From positions 124,001 through 188,000 of the forward strand of contig JAMPBJ010000002.1 of the NCBI GenBank assembly GCA_023666835.1: a DNA stretch of 64,000 nt, read 5' to 3'. The DNA comes from Bacteroides sp. Its GTDB lineage: Bacteria; Bacteroidota; Bacteroidia; Bacteroidales; Muribaculaceae. The notes beneath the pieces are model-generated. The model was not told where the DNA came from and did no database searches. It saw nothing but the letters and a program-made list of their open reading frames with translations. Of this stretch, positions 18,695-27,255 are shown piece after piece; position 1 is the first letter of the stretch; each line of letters opens with the position of its first letter. The position numbers and the translations under genes are program-made.

Positions 18695-19897
18695 TTATAT
18701 ATGTTTTTTTATTATGTTGTCAAGAATGTCGACTGCCACGTCGGCTTTTGTCATCAGCGGCAATTTTTCCTCGCTGCCGTCGCGATCAATGATTGTCACT
18801 TTGTTGGTGTCGGTGCCGAAACCGGAGTTGGCATCGCGGAGCGAATTGAGCACGATCATGTCGAGATTTTTTCTCCGAAGTTTTTCAAGGGCATTTTCAT
18901 GCTCATTGTCAGTCTCTAGTGCAAATCCTACGAGAATCTGTCCGGAGTGTTTTTTGCTACCCAAAGTGGCTGCTATGTCGGGGTTCTTTACCAGTTGGAT
19001 CACCGGCACATCCGATTTTTCGCGTTTGATTTTATGTTCGGCTTTTTCAGCCGGGGCATAGTCGGCCACAGCTGCACACATTATGGCGATGTCGGATTGG
19101 GGGAAAAGATCCTCGCACTTGTCGAGCATTTCAACGGCCGATTCAACCGGCACCACTTTCACTTCGGAGTGTCGGGGCTTGATGCTGACCGGCCCGCTGA
19201 CTACGGTCACATCCGCACCCATCGCGGCAGCTGCATCGGCAATTGCATAACCCATCTTTCCTGTCGAAAAATTGCCAATGAATCTGACCGGGTCGATACG
19301 CTCGTAGGTAGGTCCGGCGGTTATCATGACGTGTTTGCCTTTGAGTGGCTGATGAATGTCGAAGAATTCTTCAAGAATTTCAACAATCCGTTCGGGCTCT
19401 TCCATGCGACCTTTACCAATGAGATGACTGGCAAGCTCGCCTGATGCAGGCTCAATTATGTGGTTGCCATAGCTGCGAAGCTTTTCGATATTGCTGACAG
19501 TTGATGGGTGTGCCATCATGTCTAGATCCATGGCAGGGGCAACGAAAACCGGTGCTTTGGCAGACAAGTAGGTGGTGACGAGCATGTTGTCGGCAATTCC
19601 GTTGGCCATTTTGCCTATGGTGCATGCCGTGGCGGGGGCTATGACCATTGCATCGGCCCACAGACCGATGTCGACATGGCTGTTCCACTGGCCGGTATTG
19701 GCCGTGAAAAAGTCGCATATCACGGGTTTGCCCGACAGTGCTGAAAGGGTGACCGGAGTGATAAATTCCTTACCTGAAGGCGTTATCACCACCTGCACTT
19801 CGGCTCCGCGCTTCACAAGCAGGCGAATGAGTGTGGCCGACTTGTAGGCTGCAATGCCACCTGTGATGCCCAGTACTATATGTTTGCCTTTAAGCAT
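18695..19897 (-). CDS. coaBC: Phosphopantothenoylcysteine decarboxylase / phosphopantothenate-cysteine ligase
   Basis: Bifunctional enzyme of coenzyme A biosynthesis, 400 residues. The N-terminal flavoprotein CoaC part has GITGGIAAYKSATLIRLL, the active-site histidine region WNSHVDIG, and the VFVAPAMDLDMMAHP segment with the usual substrate-binding motif PAMNxxM read as PAMDLDM. The C-terminal CoaB part begins near residue 190 with ITAGPTYERIDPVRFIGN and STGKMGYAIA, and carries the KIKRE and NPDIAATLG motifs. It lies 24 bases after the exonuclease gene. Confidence 0.96.
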   Translation of the reverse strand: MLKGKHIVLGITGGIAAYKSATLIRLLVKRGAEVQVVITPSGKEFITPVTLSALSGKPVICDFFTANTGQWNSHVDIGLWADAMVIAPATACTIGKMANGIADNMLVTTYLSAKAPVFVAPAMDLDMMAHPSTVSNIEKLRSYGNHIIEPASGELASHLIGKGRMEEPERIVEILEEFFDIHQPLKGKHVMITAGPTYERIDPVRFIGNFSTGKMGYAIADAAAAMGADVTVVSGPVSIKPRHSEVKVVPVESAVEMLDKCEDLFPQSDIAIMCAAVADYAPAEKAEHKIKREKSDVPVIQLVKNPDIAATLGSKKHSGQILVGFALETDNEHENALEKLRRKNLDMIVLNSLRDANSGFGTDTNKVTIIDRDGSEEKLPLMTKADVAVDILDNIIKKHI

Positions 19898-19921
19898 TTG
19901 TAGAGATTGTTTGGTAGAGTT

Positions 19922-20692
19922 TTATTTCTTTGAGTGCACGCGCAGATATATGCGGGAAAACGCGTTTTTGGTATCCTGAGTGAAGTCGCCGCCCATGATC
20001 CATCCGTAATAACCGGTGTCTGTGGCGAGCACTTCTGTGGCGAGTTTTCCTTTGTGTTTGCCAAAATTGATAACTTCGCGATTGTTGTCGTCATAAATCA
20101 GTCGCCCGGCAAAGTCTACGTTGCGTGAGTGTGATGAGTATTCCGACAAGGCCTTGACGTCGTTGGGCAGATCACTGTAGCGGTCGAGTTGGGCCTTAAG
20201 CACTTCATAAGTGGCGCGAGTGTCGGCATTGGCCGAGTGGGCGCCGTCGAGCTCTTTGTTGCAGTAGAATCTGTAGGCGGCCGTCAAGGTGCGTTGTTCT
20301 TTTTTGTGGAATATGGTCTGAACATCAACGAATTTCGTGCGAGAGTAGTCAAACGGCACTCCGGCGCGGTTGAATTCTTCCACAAGCAGAGGAATGTCGA
20401 AGCGGTTGCTGTTGAATCCGGCAATGTCGGAGTCGGCAAATACTTCAGCCAGACTTTTTGCGATCTGTCGGAATGTAGGAGCATCCTTGACGTCGTCGTC
20501 AGTGATGTGGTGTACGGCAGTGGCTGCTTCCGGAATGTGCATCTCGGGGTTGACCTTGCGCGTGCGTTCATATTCATGGCCGTCGGGCCATACCTTGATC
20601 ACTGATATTTCGACTATACGGTCTTCAGTCAGGTTCACTCCGGTGGTTTCGAGATCGAAAAACACCAATGGTCTTGTCAGTTTCAGTTCCAT
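19922..20692 (-). CDS. DnaQ-family 3'-5' exonuclease with ExoX-like C-terminus
   Basis: A 256-residue DEDDh exonuclease. Exo I is FFDLETTGVN near residues 12-21 with the two catalytic acids, Exo II is IAGFNSNRFDIPLL near 95-108, and Exo III is HSANADTRATYEV near 155-167 with the catalytic histidine. The C-terminal 60 residues contain INFGKHKGK ... GYYGWIMGGDF, resembling the C-terminal module of exodeoxyribonuclease X relatives. The ATG overlaps the dnaN stop as TGATG. It is often annotated as DNA polymerase III epsilon; whether it proofreads or acts in repair cannot be decided here. Confidence 0.9.
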   Translation of the reverse strand: MELKLTRPLVFFDLETTGVNLTEDRIVEISVIKVWPDGHEYERTRKVNPEMHIPEAATAVHHITDDDVKDAPTFRQIAKSLAEVFADSDIAGFNSNRFDIPLLVEEFNRAGVPFDYSRTKFVDVQTIFHKKEQRTLTAAYRFYCNKELDGAHSANADTRATYEVLKAQLDRYSDLPNDVKALSEYSSHSRNVDFAGRLIYDDNNREVINFGKHKGKLATEVLATDTGYYGWIMGGDFTQDTKNAFSRIYLRVHSKK

Positions 20693-21819
20693 CAGTCAGC
20701 AATATTCATCGGCATAAGTATCATGACCAGTTCGCATTCAGACTCGTTTTCGGCCGGAAGGAAGAGGGCAGGGCGGCTGCGGTCGGCAATCTTGATGGTG
20801 ACTTCTTTGGTAGAGATTGTGCCAAGAATTTCAATGAGATACATGCTTGAGAATCCCATGTTCATCTCGTTGCCATCGTAGTCGCAGGGCACCGATTCCC
20901 AACCTGACGTGCCGAAACTGTTGTCGCTGGCGCTGAGCTTGACTTCGTTGGGTGCGAAATGGAATTTTACAAGTCCGCCGCCTTCATCACCAAACACGGC
21001 CACGCGACGGATAGAGGTAAGGAACGACTGGCGGTCGACGGTGACTGCAAAGGGGTTGTTGGCCGGAATCACACGGTTGTAGTCGGGGTAGTTGCCCTTG
21101 ATCAGGCGGCATTCGAAGGTGAAGTTTTCGGTTTCAAATACTGCCGATGTGTTGCTGACAGTCACTTTGATTTCTTCTTCTTTTGCAAACACGTTTTTCA
21201 ACACGCTGGCGCCTTTGACAGGGAGGATGAACGAGCAGTTGACACCAGGTTGCGAAGTGCCATTGGTATAGCGAACGAGTTTGCGAGTGTCGGTAGCCAC
21301 GAAGACAACGCATTCGGGTTTGACATCCCAAAGGATGCCCATCATCTGGGGGCGAATCTCATCGTTTCCAACGGCAAACAATGTGTTCTCAATGCCTTTC
21401 ATCACCTGCTGACCGCTGCAAAGGAAGCTGACGGTGTCTTCGCTTGATGTGTTGATTGCTTTGTCGGGATATTCAAGGCCGTTGATGGCAACAGTGTTGT
21501 AGCAACCGTTGCTATAGGAGATTTTGATTTCGAAGTTTTCGTCGTCAATTTCAAAAGTGATGCCTTGGTCGGGCATTTCCTTGAAGAGCTCCACGATGCG
21601 GCGGGCGTCGAGACAGAAACGGCCGGCTCCCTCTGCGTCGCTGACCTGCAGACGACCTACGAGTGAGTTCTCAAGGTCGGCGGCCTTAATGGTCAATACG
21701 TCGCCTTCAAGCACGAACAGAAAGTTGTAGAGAATCTGCATCGTGTTTTTTGCATTGATAATCTTGCTGACGGAAGCAACATAATTGTAGAGTGTCTTAC
21801 TCGATACGTTGAATTTCAT
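20692..21819 (-). CDS. dnaN: DNA polymerase III sliding clamp beta subunit
   Basis: The ring-shaped processivity clamp, 375 residues, with three repeated DnaN domains. The start chosen is ATG 21819 (MKFNVSSKTLYNYVASVSKII); an upstream extension of 16 residues to 21867 overlaps the PBP1A gene and is not family-like. Recognisable segments are ADLENSLVGRL, ARRIVELFKEMP and the C-terminal LFLPAENESECELVMILMPMN with the clamp-loader and polymerase-binding pocket. It is not next to dnaA (30844), unlike the common dnaA-dnaN arrangement, and lies between PBP1A and the exonuclease gene. Confidence 0.97.
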   Translation of the reverse strand: MKFNVSSKTLYNYVASVSKIINAKNTMQILYNFLFVLEGDVLTIKAADLENSLVGRLQVSDAEGAGRFCLDARRIVELFKEMPDQGITFEIDDENFEIKISYSNGCYNTVAINGLEYPDKAINTSSEDTVSFLCSGQQVMKGIENTLFAVGNDEIRPQMMGILWDVKPECVVFVATDTRKLVRYTNGTSQPGVNCSFILPVKGASVLKNVFAKEEEIKVTVSNTSAVFETENFTFECRLIKGNYPDYNRVIPANNPFAVTVDRQSFLTSIRRVAVFGDEGGGLVKFHFAPNEVKLSASDNSFGTSGWESVPCDYDGNEMNMGFSSMYLIEILGTISTKEVTIKIADRSRPALFLPAENESECELVMILMPMNIAD

Positions 21820-21863
21820 GTTGATGGGTTTTATGCGGTTTTTAATATTTTTTTCTTTTAGAA

Positions 21864-24281
21864 TCAATCGAATGCGTCTTCAATGCTTTCTTCCACATCG
21901 TCGGTCGCTTCCGATGGCCCGAAGTTGTTGAAGTCGTTGTGGCATATTTCGATGTTGTCGGGGAAAACGAATTTTTCCGACTGCGAGTAGGGGAGCTTTG
22001 GATCGGCGTAGACTTTTTTCATGAACAGACCATAGATAGGTAGGGCCATTGCCGCGCCTTGGCCGTAGCCCATGTTGTTGAAGTGGATGAAGCGTTCTTC
22101 ACCGCCCACCCATGTGCCGGCAACGATCTGGGGTGTGAATCCCATGAACCAACCGTCGGCGTTGTAGTTAGTCGTACCTGTCTTGCCTCCCATTTGGGCA
22201 GAAATGTTGTAGGGTGCTCCGCGCAGGCGGTGGCCCGTGCCGCTGTCGACCACGTTCATCAGCATCGACAGAATGCGGTAGTAGGCTTCTTCGGATATCA
22301 CTTCAGAGTGATTGGGCGTGAACTCTGATATGACGTTGCCGTTGGAGTCGGTTATGGCGGTGACAAATATCGGGTCGACTTTCATGCCTTTGTTGGCAAA
22401 TGCCGTGTAGGCAGTGACCATCTCTCTGACCGAAACGTCGGCCGGGCCGAGACAGAGCGACAACACCGGTTCGAGTTTGGAGGTGATGCCGAAGTTGTGC
22501 ATGGTACGTACCAGTGAGCCCGGCGAAAGGGTGCTGATCAGTCGAGCGGATATCCAGTTGTTGGAGTTTGTCAACGCCCATTTCAAGTCAACCATCTGAC
22601 CCACTCTCGCGCGGCCGGATTTGGGTCGCCACAAACGGCCTGATTCATATAGCTCGGGCAATGTGTTGGAGAACATGTCGCATGGCGTGTAGCCTTCTTC
22701 CATTGCAATGGTGTAGAGGAACGGTTTCACCGTCGAACCGATCTGACGACGTCCGGTCGAAACCATGTCGTACTGGAAGAAGTTGAAGTCCGGTCCGCCG
22801 ATATACGCGAGCACGTGGCCGTTTTTGGGATTCATTGCCATGAAACCGGTGCGGAGTATGTGCTTCTGGTAAATGAGTGAGTCGAGAGGCGTCATAAGAG
22901 TGTCGATGGGGCCGCTGTAGGAGAAGATCTTCATTTCGCGCGGTTCGTTGAACGATGCGATGATATCTTCGTCGCTCACGCCGGCTTTTTTTAGGTTGCG
23001 CCAGCGATCGGTCTGCTTCATAGCGTTGCGTATCAGGTGCTTGATACGTATTTCGGAGATCTCGGTTCGGTTGGTGGAGTAGGGCGCACCTTTCGAACCT
23101 CTCTTTTCGCGGAAGAATGCCGGCTGGAGATAGCCGCCAAGGTGTTCGTTGACGGCTTCTTCGGCGTAGTGCTGCATTCGGGAGTCGATGGTGGTGTAGA
23201 TGCGTAGTCCATCGTTGTAAATATCATATTTCGATCCATCGGGTTTGGGATTTTTTTCAATCCATCCAAAGAGAGGATTGCGTTCCCATTCGATTGAATC
23301 GGAACGGAACTTGTCGTATTCCCATCCGCGGTAGTTTTCGCGCTCGGGCTTTTTGGCGCGAAGCATGTAGCGGAGCTCTTCGCGGAAGTAGGGAGCGATG
23401 CCGTCTTTGTGATCCACACGGTGGAAGTCGATGACAAGGGGCAACGCTTTCAGCGAATCGGTCTCGGCATCGGTCAGCATCTCGGCTTTGCGCATTTGGT
23501 CGAACACCACATTGCGGCGCTCGCGGGTGCGTTCGGGATTGCGTACGGGATTGTAGATCGAGGGGTTTTTGACCATGCCGACGAGCATGGCGGCTTCTTC
23601 GATTTTGAGATCTTTGGGGTGCTTGTTGAAGTAGACCTGGGCTGCCGATTTGATGCCCACAGCGTTGTAGAGGAAGTCAAACTGGTTGAGATACATTTTG
23701 ATGATTTCTTCCTTGGTGTAGAAGCGCTCGAGCTTCACGGCTATCATCCATTCGATGGGCTTCTGCAGGCCACGGGTCAGGATCGACGAGCTCTCAGGTG
23801 AGTAGAGCTGTTTGGCCAGCTGCTGAGTGATGGTGGAACCTCCGCCCGAGCTGCGGTCCTGCATGAGGAAGGTCTTGAATCCGACACGCATGAGCGCGCG
23901 GAAGTCGATACCGGAGTGTTCGTTGTAACGCGAATCCTCAGTAGCTATAAGAGCGTCGACCACATGTTTCGATATTTCATCGTAATCGGCATATACGCGG
24001 TTGCCGGTGTTGCGATAAAAACGACCCATTTCTTCGCCATCGGCCGAGTAGATGATCGATGCAAATTTATCGGCCGGATTTTTCAACTCTTCAACATCGG
24101 GCATGTAGCCTATCACGCCGTTGTAGACCAGTATGAAAAACAGTAGAATGGCTCCGACGAATCCGCCGAAGCATATCCACAGACGGCGCAAAGTGCGACG
24201 CTGCCGCTGCTCCTTGGTGAGCACGGGTTTTTGCTTGGGTGTTTTTGTTTTATTCTGGTTGTTGCTATTTCCTTGTTTCAT
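21864..24281 (-). CDS. Class A penicillin-binding protein 1A
   Basis: Bifunctional peptidoglycan synthase, 805 residues. A short basic cytoplasmic tail is followed by one membrane span (about residues 36-55). The GT51 glycosyltransferase domain has catalytic E115 in ATEDSRYNEHSGID and the GGSTITQQLAKQL motif. The transpeptidase domain has the active-site serine in GSTVKPFLY near residue 512, SNNW as the SxN motif and KTGTTNYNADGW near 700. The C-terminus is acidic (ATDDVEESIEDAFD). Its close relatives are pbpC-like or mrcA-like genes; the symbol is left blank. It is the first gene of the leftward block ending in rlmB. Confidence 0.95.
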   Translation of the reverse strand: MKQGNSNNQNKTKTPKQKPVLTKEQRQRRTLRRLWICFGGFVGAILLFFILVYNGVIGYMPDVEELKNPADKFASIIYSADGEEMGRFYRNTGNRVYADYDEISKHVVDALIATEDSRYNEHSGIDFRALMRVGFKTFLMQDRSSGGGSTITQQLAKQLYSPESSSILTRGLQKPIEWMIAVKLERFYTKEEIIKMYLNQFDFLYNAVGIKSAAQVYFNKHPKDLKIEEAAMLVGMVKNPSIYNPVRNPERTRERRNVVFDQMRKAEMLTDAETDSLKALPLVIDFHRVDHKDGIAPYFREELRYMLRAKKPERENYRGWEYDKFRSDSIEWERNPLFGWIEKNPKPDGSKYDIYNDGLRIYTTIDSRMQHYAEEAVNEHLGGYLQPAFFREKRGSKGAPYSTNRTEISEIRIKHLIRNAMKQTDRWRNLKKAGVSDEDIIASFNEPREMKIFSYSGPIDTLMTPLDSLIYQKHILRTGFMAMNPKNGHVLAYIGGPDFNFFQYDMVSTGRRQIGSTVKPFLYTIAMEEGYTPCDMFSNTLPELYESGRLWRPKSGRARVGQMVDLKWALTNSNNWISARLISTLSPGSLVRTMHNFGITSKLEPVLSLCLGPADVSVREMVTAYTAFANKGMKVDPIFVTAITDSNGNVISEFTPNHSEVISEEAYYRILSMLMNVVDSGTGHRLRGAPYNISAQMGGKTGTTNYNADGWFMGFTPQIVAGTWVGGEERFIHFNNMGYGQGAAMALPIYGLFMKKVYADPKLPYSQSEKFVFPDNIEICHNDFNNFGPSEATDDVEESIEDAFD

Positions 24282-24345
24282 CGCTTGTTATGATTGGATT
24301 ATCTGTGGCTATGATTGCTCGAGAGCCTTATAATCGAATATCATA

Positions 24346-24353
24346 CAAAGATA
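24346..24353 (-). promoter_or_regulatory. Probable -7 box of the PBP1A gene
   Basis: On the minus strand TATCTTTG fits TAnnTTTG exactly and would start transcription about 60 bases upstream of the PBP1A ATG. A TTTG at the -33 spacing is absent. Confidence 0.4.
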
Positions 24354-24443
24354 AGGAAAAATCTGCTAACAGGCCTACTTTTTGCGCATTTTTTAATGTT
24401 TTTCACAACCGAATGCTTCCGAGGGGAAAGTGCATGTAGCGAG

Positions 24444-27131
24444 CTACCTTCCGGCGTCGGCTATCAGATGCGAAATCTCGTTGTTGAGCCGCGAGGCACT
24501 TTTGAGATCGCCGAGTGTCAGATGCATGCGGTAGCACCAGTAATGGTGTGGGTCGTCCGGTCGGTTGATCTGCTCTTCGCGTGGGTCTTCGCGTCGGATG
24601 ACAGGATCGATCGAAAGCCAGTCTTGAAGCGGCAATATGCAGAACATCGACGGAGATTTCAGGTTGATGCTGATGATCTCGCGACAGATCCATGGTTCGG
24701 CATAAAACGGGGCTTCACCGCTCTGGCCAAGCACGCTGTTGTAGAACCGCTGTGTCTTCTCTCTGTCCAGTTCCCACCAGCGGCGAATGCCGGGCATGTC
24801 ATGGGTGGAAGTGGAGCATACCGATAGATATGGATATTTGGCTGTGTCGGCAAATTCTGCATTAGGATCCTTGGGCATGCGCTCTATTTCAAGTGAAAGA
24901 ATCTCAAGTTTCTTCATCACTTCCGGCACACAAGCAGGGATCATTCCGAGATCTTCGGCGCAAGAGAGCATGCCTGTGGCATCGATGATTTCGGGCAGTT
25001 TCCACATGGCTTTTTTGCGCCACAATTCGTCGTTGCGATGATAGAAGAAGTCTTCATACATGCGGTCGAAATATTCTCGTTGACGTTCGCCAAGCACTGT
25101 GTAGGCATACGTTTTTTTGGCCGCAATTCTCGGATGATACGTGCCGCCCTGATAAGGGTCTTCAATCATCAGCACCTGGTCAAGCAGATTCAGCAGCCCC
25201 GAGGATATTCGACGGCGTGTGTCGTCGTCGAGGTCGTTCAACGAATTGACGTAGTCGCGCGCTTTGCGTTGTGTCGACACTTCCTCTCTTAGGGAATACA
25301 GATTGTCGGCTGCAGGCAAGAGGAATTGTGATTTAACTCTGTCGGCCAGGTCGCCGAACACATCACCAAGCATCCAGTCTGCAATGTAGGGACGTGTCAT
25401 CCAACGTTCGTTGAATTCGAAGCCATAGTTAAGGCTCATTTCTTCGGCCGACAGTGGCAACGCGGGATTGAATATGCCTAAAAGACCATGGATGGCACTG
25501 CGGGGTATCTGCCATATTCTGAAAAATCCGAGCACGTGGTCAATGCGGTAGGCGTCAAAGTATTCGGCCATTTTTTTTAGTCGCGATTTCCACCAGGCAA
25601 ACCCGTCAACGGCCATGCGTTCCCAGTTATAGGTCGGGAATCCCCAGTTCTGCCCCATGACTGCAAAATCGTCGGGAGGTGCTCCGGCCGACCAGTCGAG
25701 GTTGAACAGCTCGGGCATCATCCAGGCATCGACGCTATTGCGGGATATGCCGATGGGGATATCGCCTTTGATGGCCACTCCGCGGCTGTGAGCATATCTG
25801 ACGGCATCTTTCAATTGGCGGTCGAGATGGAACTGCACGAAGTATACAAACTGAAACCGGTCGGGATAGAGGGTAGACAGGTGATGGATACGCGAGGGAG
25901 TATATACGGCATATTCTACCCAGGCCGACATGTCGGCGGTGCCGTAAAGATCGCGCAGGGTGCAGAACGCCGCATAAGGCGTCAGCCATTCGCTGTTTTG
26001 ATCCACGAATTTTTTGAATGCATCGAGCTGCATGTCCGATTCGCCCTGTTGGCGGAACAGTTTGAGCATGTATTCGTTTTTCGCGCGGTTGACGCTCTCA
26101 TAGTCGACGGTCTTCTGCTTGTTTAAAGAAGCAAACCATGCGTCGTAGTGCGACTGCTCTTTACGGTCAGACAGTTCGCCCACTTCGCGTACGCGCAGAT
26201 ACATCGGATGCAGACCGAAGCATGTGATGGCATTGTAGGGATATGAATCGCCGTTGGTGCCGGTCATTGTCGTGTCGTTGATTGGCAGAAGTTGTATTAT
26301 CTTCTGGCCGGTGTCGACTGCCCAGTCCACGAGTTCTTTGATGTCTGCGAAATCGCCTACTCCGCAGTCCTTGTCGCTTCGCAAAGAGAATACCGGGATG
26401 GCAACTCCGGTGCCTCTCCATTTTCTGTCTGACGAACGGAATCTCAATCCGTTGATCACCATGGCATGGTTGTCCATTGATTCAGCTATGTCGAGTGTGC
26501 GGTTTTCACCATCTTCCCACTCCAAGATGCTGCGGTCATATTCGCGCATGAGCACAAATTTGTATTCCACGTGTTGGCCGGCGAAATCGGACATCATGAG
26601 TTGCAGACTCCAAATCGGGAACCGACAGCTGTTCATTGGTATCGCTTTTGCAGGATTCCAGTTGCCCAGCGCATCGTTAGACCCGACTATGGCTACCATG
26701 CAGTCAGACTCCACGTGGGGAGCTTCGACGCTGATTTGAAGAGTTGACGGCTTCAGCGAGTGCATTGGAGTCTGGCATTTGCGATTAAAGATGGCTTCGG
26801 TGAATGCCGAGGAATAGAACGGCCTGTCGGCCGGCGGATCCTGCCAACTGTCGACGATGGTTCCTTCTGACAAATTGGCATCGATGACCAGATGTCGGTC
26901 GGGTCCCCATTCGTTGCGTGTCGTCCCATCGTCGCGTTTCACTACATAGCGGTAGTCAACCGACGAGAGAGCTGGCGATACTTCAATTTCCACTTTGTGA
27001 AGGCTGTAGCCACAGGCTGCAAGTACGGGGGCCTTGTCGATGTTGCCGCCACCCAGTTCGGGGCATTCGCCAAGTATATGGATGTGTTCGCCCCAATTGG
27101 TATGATAGTCTATTTCAAATGTCAGTTTCAT
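24444..27131 (-). CDS. malQ: 4-alpha-glucanotransferase with two CBM20 domains
   Basis: A GH77 enzyme of 895 residues that transfers alpha-1,4-glucan segments in maltodextrin and glycogen metabolism. Two starch-binding CBM20 modules occupy about residues 1-110 (FEIDYHTNWGEHIHILG) and 115-230 (ISVEAPHVESDCMVAIVGSNDALGNWN). The catalytic domain has the nucleophile aspartate in AYRIDHVLGFFR near 528, the acid/base glutamate in CAEDLGMIP near 722 and the STHDMPG motif near 775. The two-CBM20 layout resembles plant DPE2 and is usual in Bacteroidetes. The start at 27131 (MKLTFEIDYH) is preferred; the frame runs 12 residues further. It is predicted cytoplasmic, with no signal peptide. Confidence 0.93.
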   Translation of the reverse strand: MKLTFEIDYHTNWGEHIHILGECPELGGGNIDKAPVLAACGYSLHKVEIEVSPALSSVDYRYVVKRDDGTTRNEWGPDRHLVIDANLSEGTIVDSWQDPPADRPFYSSAFTEAIFNRKCQTPMHSLKPSTLQISVEAPHVESDCMVAIVGSNDALGNWNPAKAIPMNSCRFPIWSLQLMMSDFAGQHVEYKFVLMREYDRSILEWEDGENRTLDIAESMDNHAMVINGLRFRSSDRKWRGTGVAIPVFSLRSDKDCGVGDFADIKELVDWAVDTGQKIIQLLPINDTTMTGTNGDSYPYNAITCFGLHPMYLRVREVGELSDRKEQSHYDAWFASLNKQKTVDYESVNRAKNEYMLKLFRQQGESDMQLDAFKKFVDQNSEWLTPYAAFCTLRDLYGTADMSAWVEYAVYTPSRIHHLSTLYPDRFQFVYFVQFHLDRQLKDAVRYAHSRGVAIKGDIPIGISRNSVDAWMMPELFNLDWSAGAPPDDFAVMGQNWGFPTYNWERMAVDGFAWWKSRLKKMAEYFDAYRIDHVLGFFRIWQIPRSAIHGLLGIFNPALPLSAEEMSLNYGFEFNERWMTRPYIADWMLGDVFGDLADRVKSQFLLPAADNLYSLREEVSTQRKARDYVNSLNDLDDDTRRRISSGLLNLLDQVLMIEDPYQGGTYHPRIAAKKTYAYTVLGERQREYFDRMYEDFFYHRNDELWRKKAMWKLPEIIDATGMLSCAEDLGMIPACVPEVMKKLEILSLEIERMPKDPNAEFADTAKYPYLSVCSTSTHDMPGIRRWWELDREKTQRFYNSVLGQSGEAPFYAEPWICREIISINLKSPSMFCILPLQDWLSIDPVIRREDPREEQINRPDDPHHYWCYRMHLTLGDLKSASRLNNEISHLIADAGR

Positions 27132-27193
27132 GGCATGTGTTTTTATCCCGTGGAGTCGGGAGTTCAAATGTAAGCATTATTATTGATATGACA

Positions 27194-27228
27194 AAGGCCG
27201 CCCGTCATCTTTGGATCGGGGCGGCCTT
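27194..27228 (-). terminator. Terminator after nrdJ
   Basis: AAGGCCGCCC (27194-27203) and GGGCGGCCTT (27219-27228) form a 10-base perfect GC-rich stem with a 15-base loop, between the nrdJ stop and the malQ start. The following T tract is short (TTTGTCAT on the minus strand). Confidence 0.65.
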
Positions 27229-27255
27229 GATGATGTGTTGTGATGAGTCCTGAGG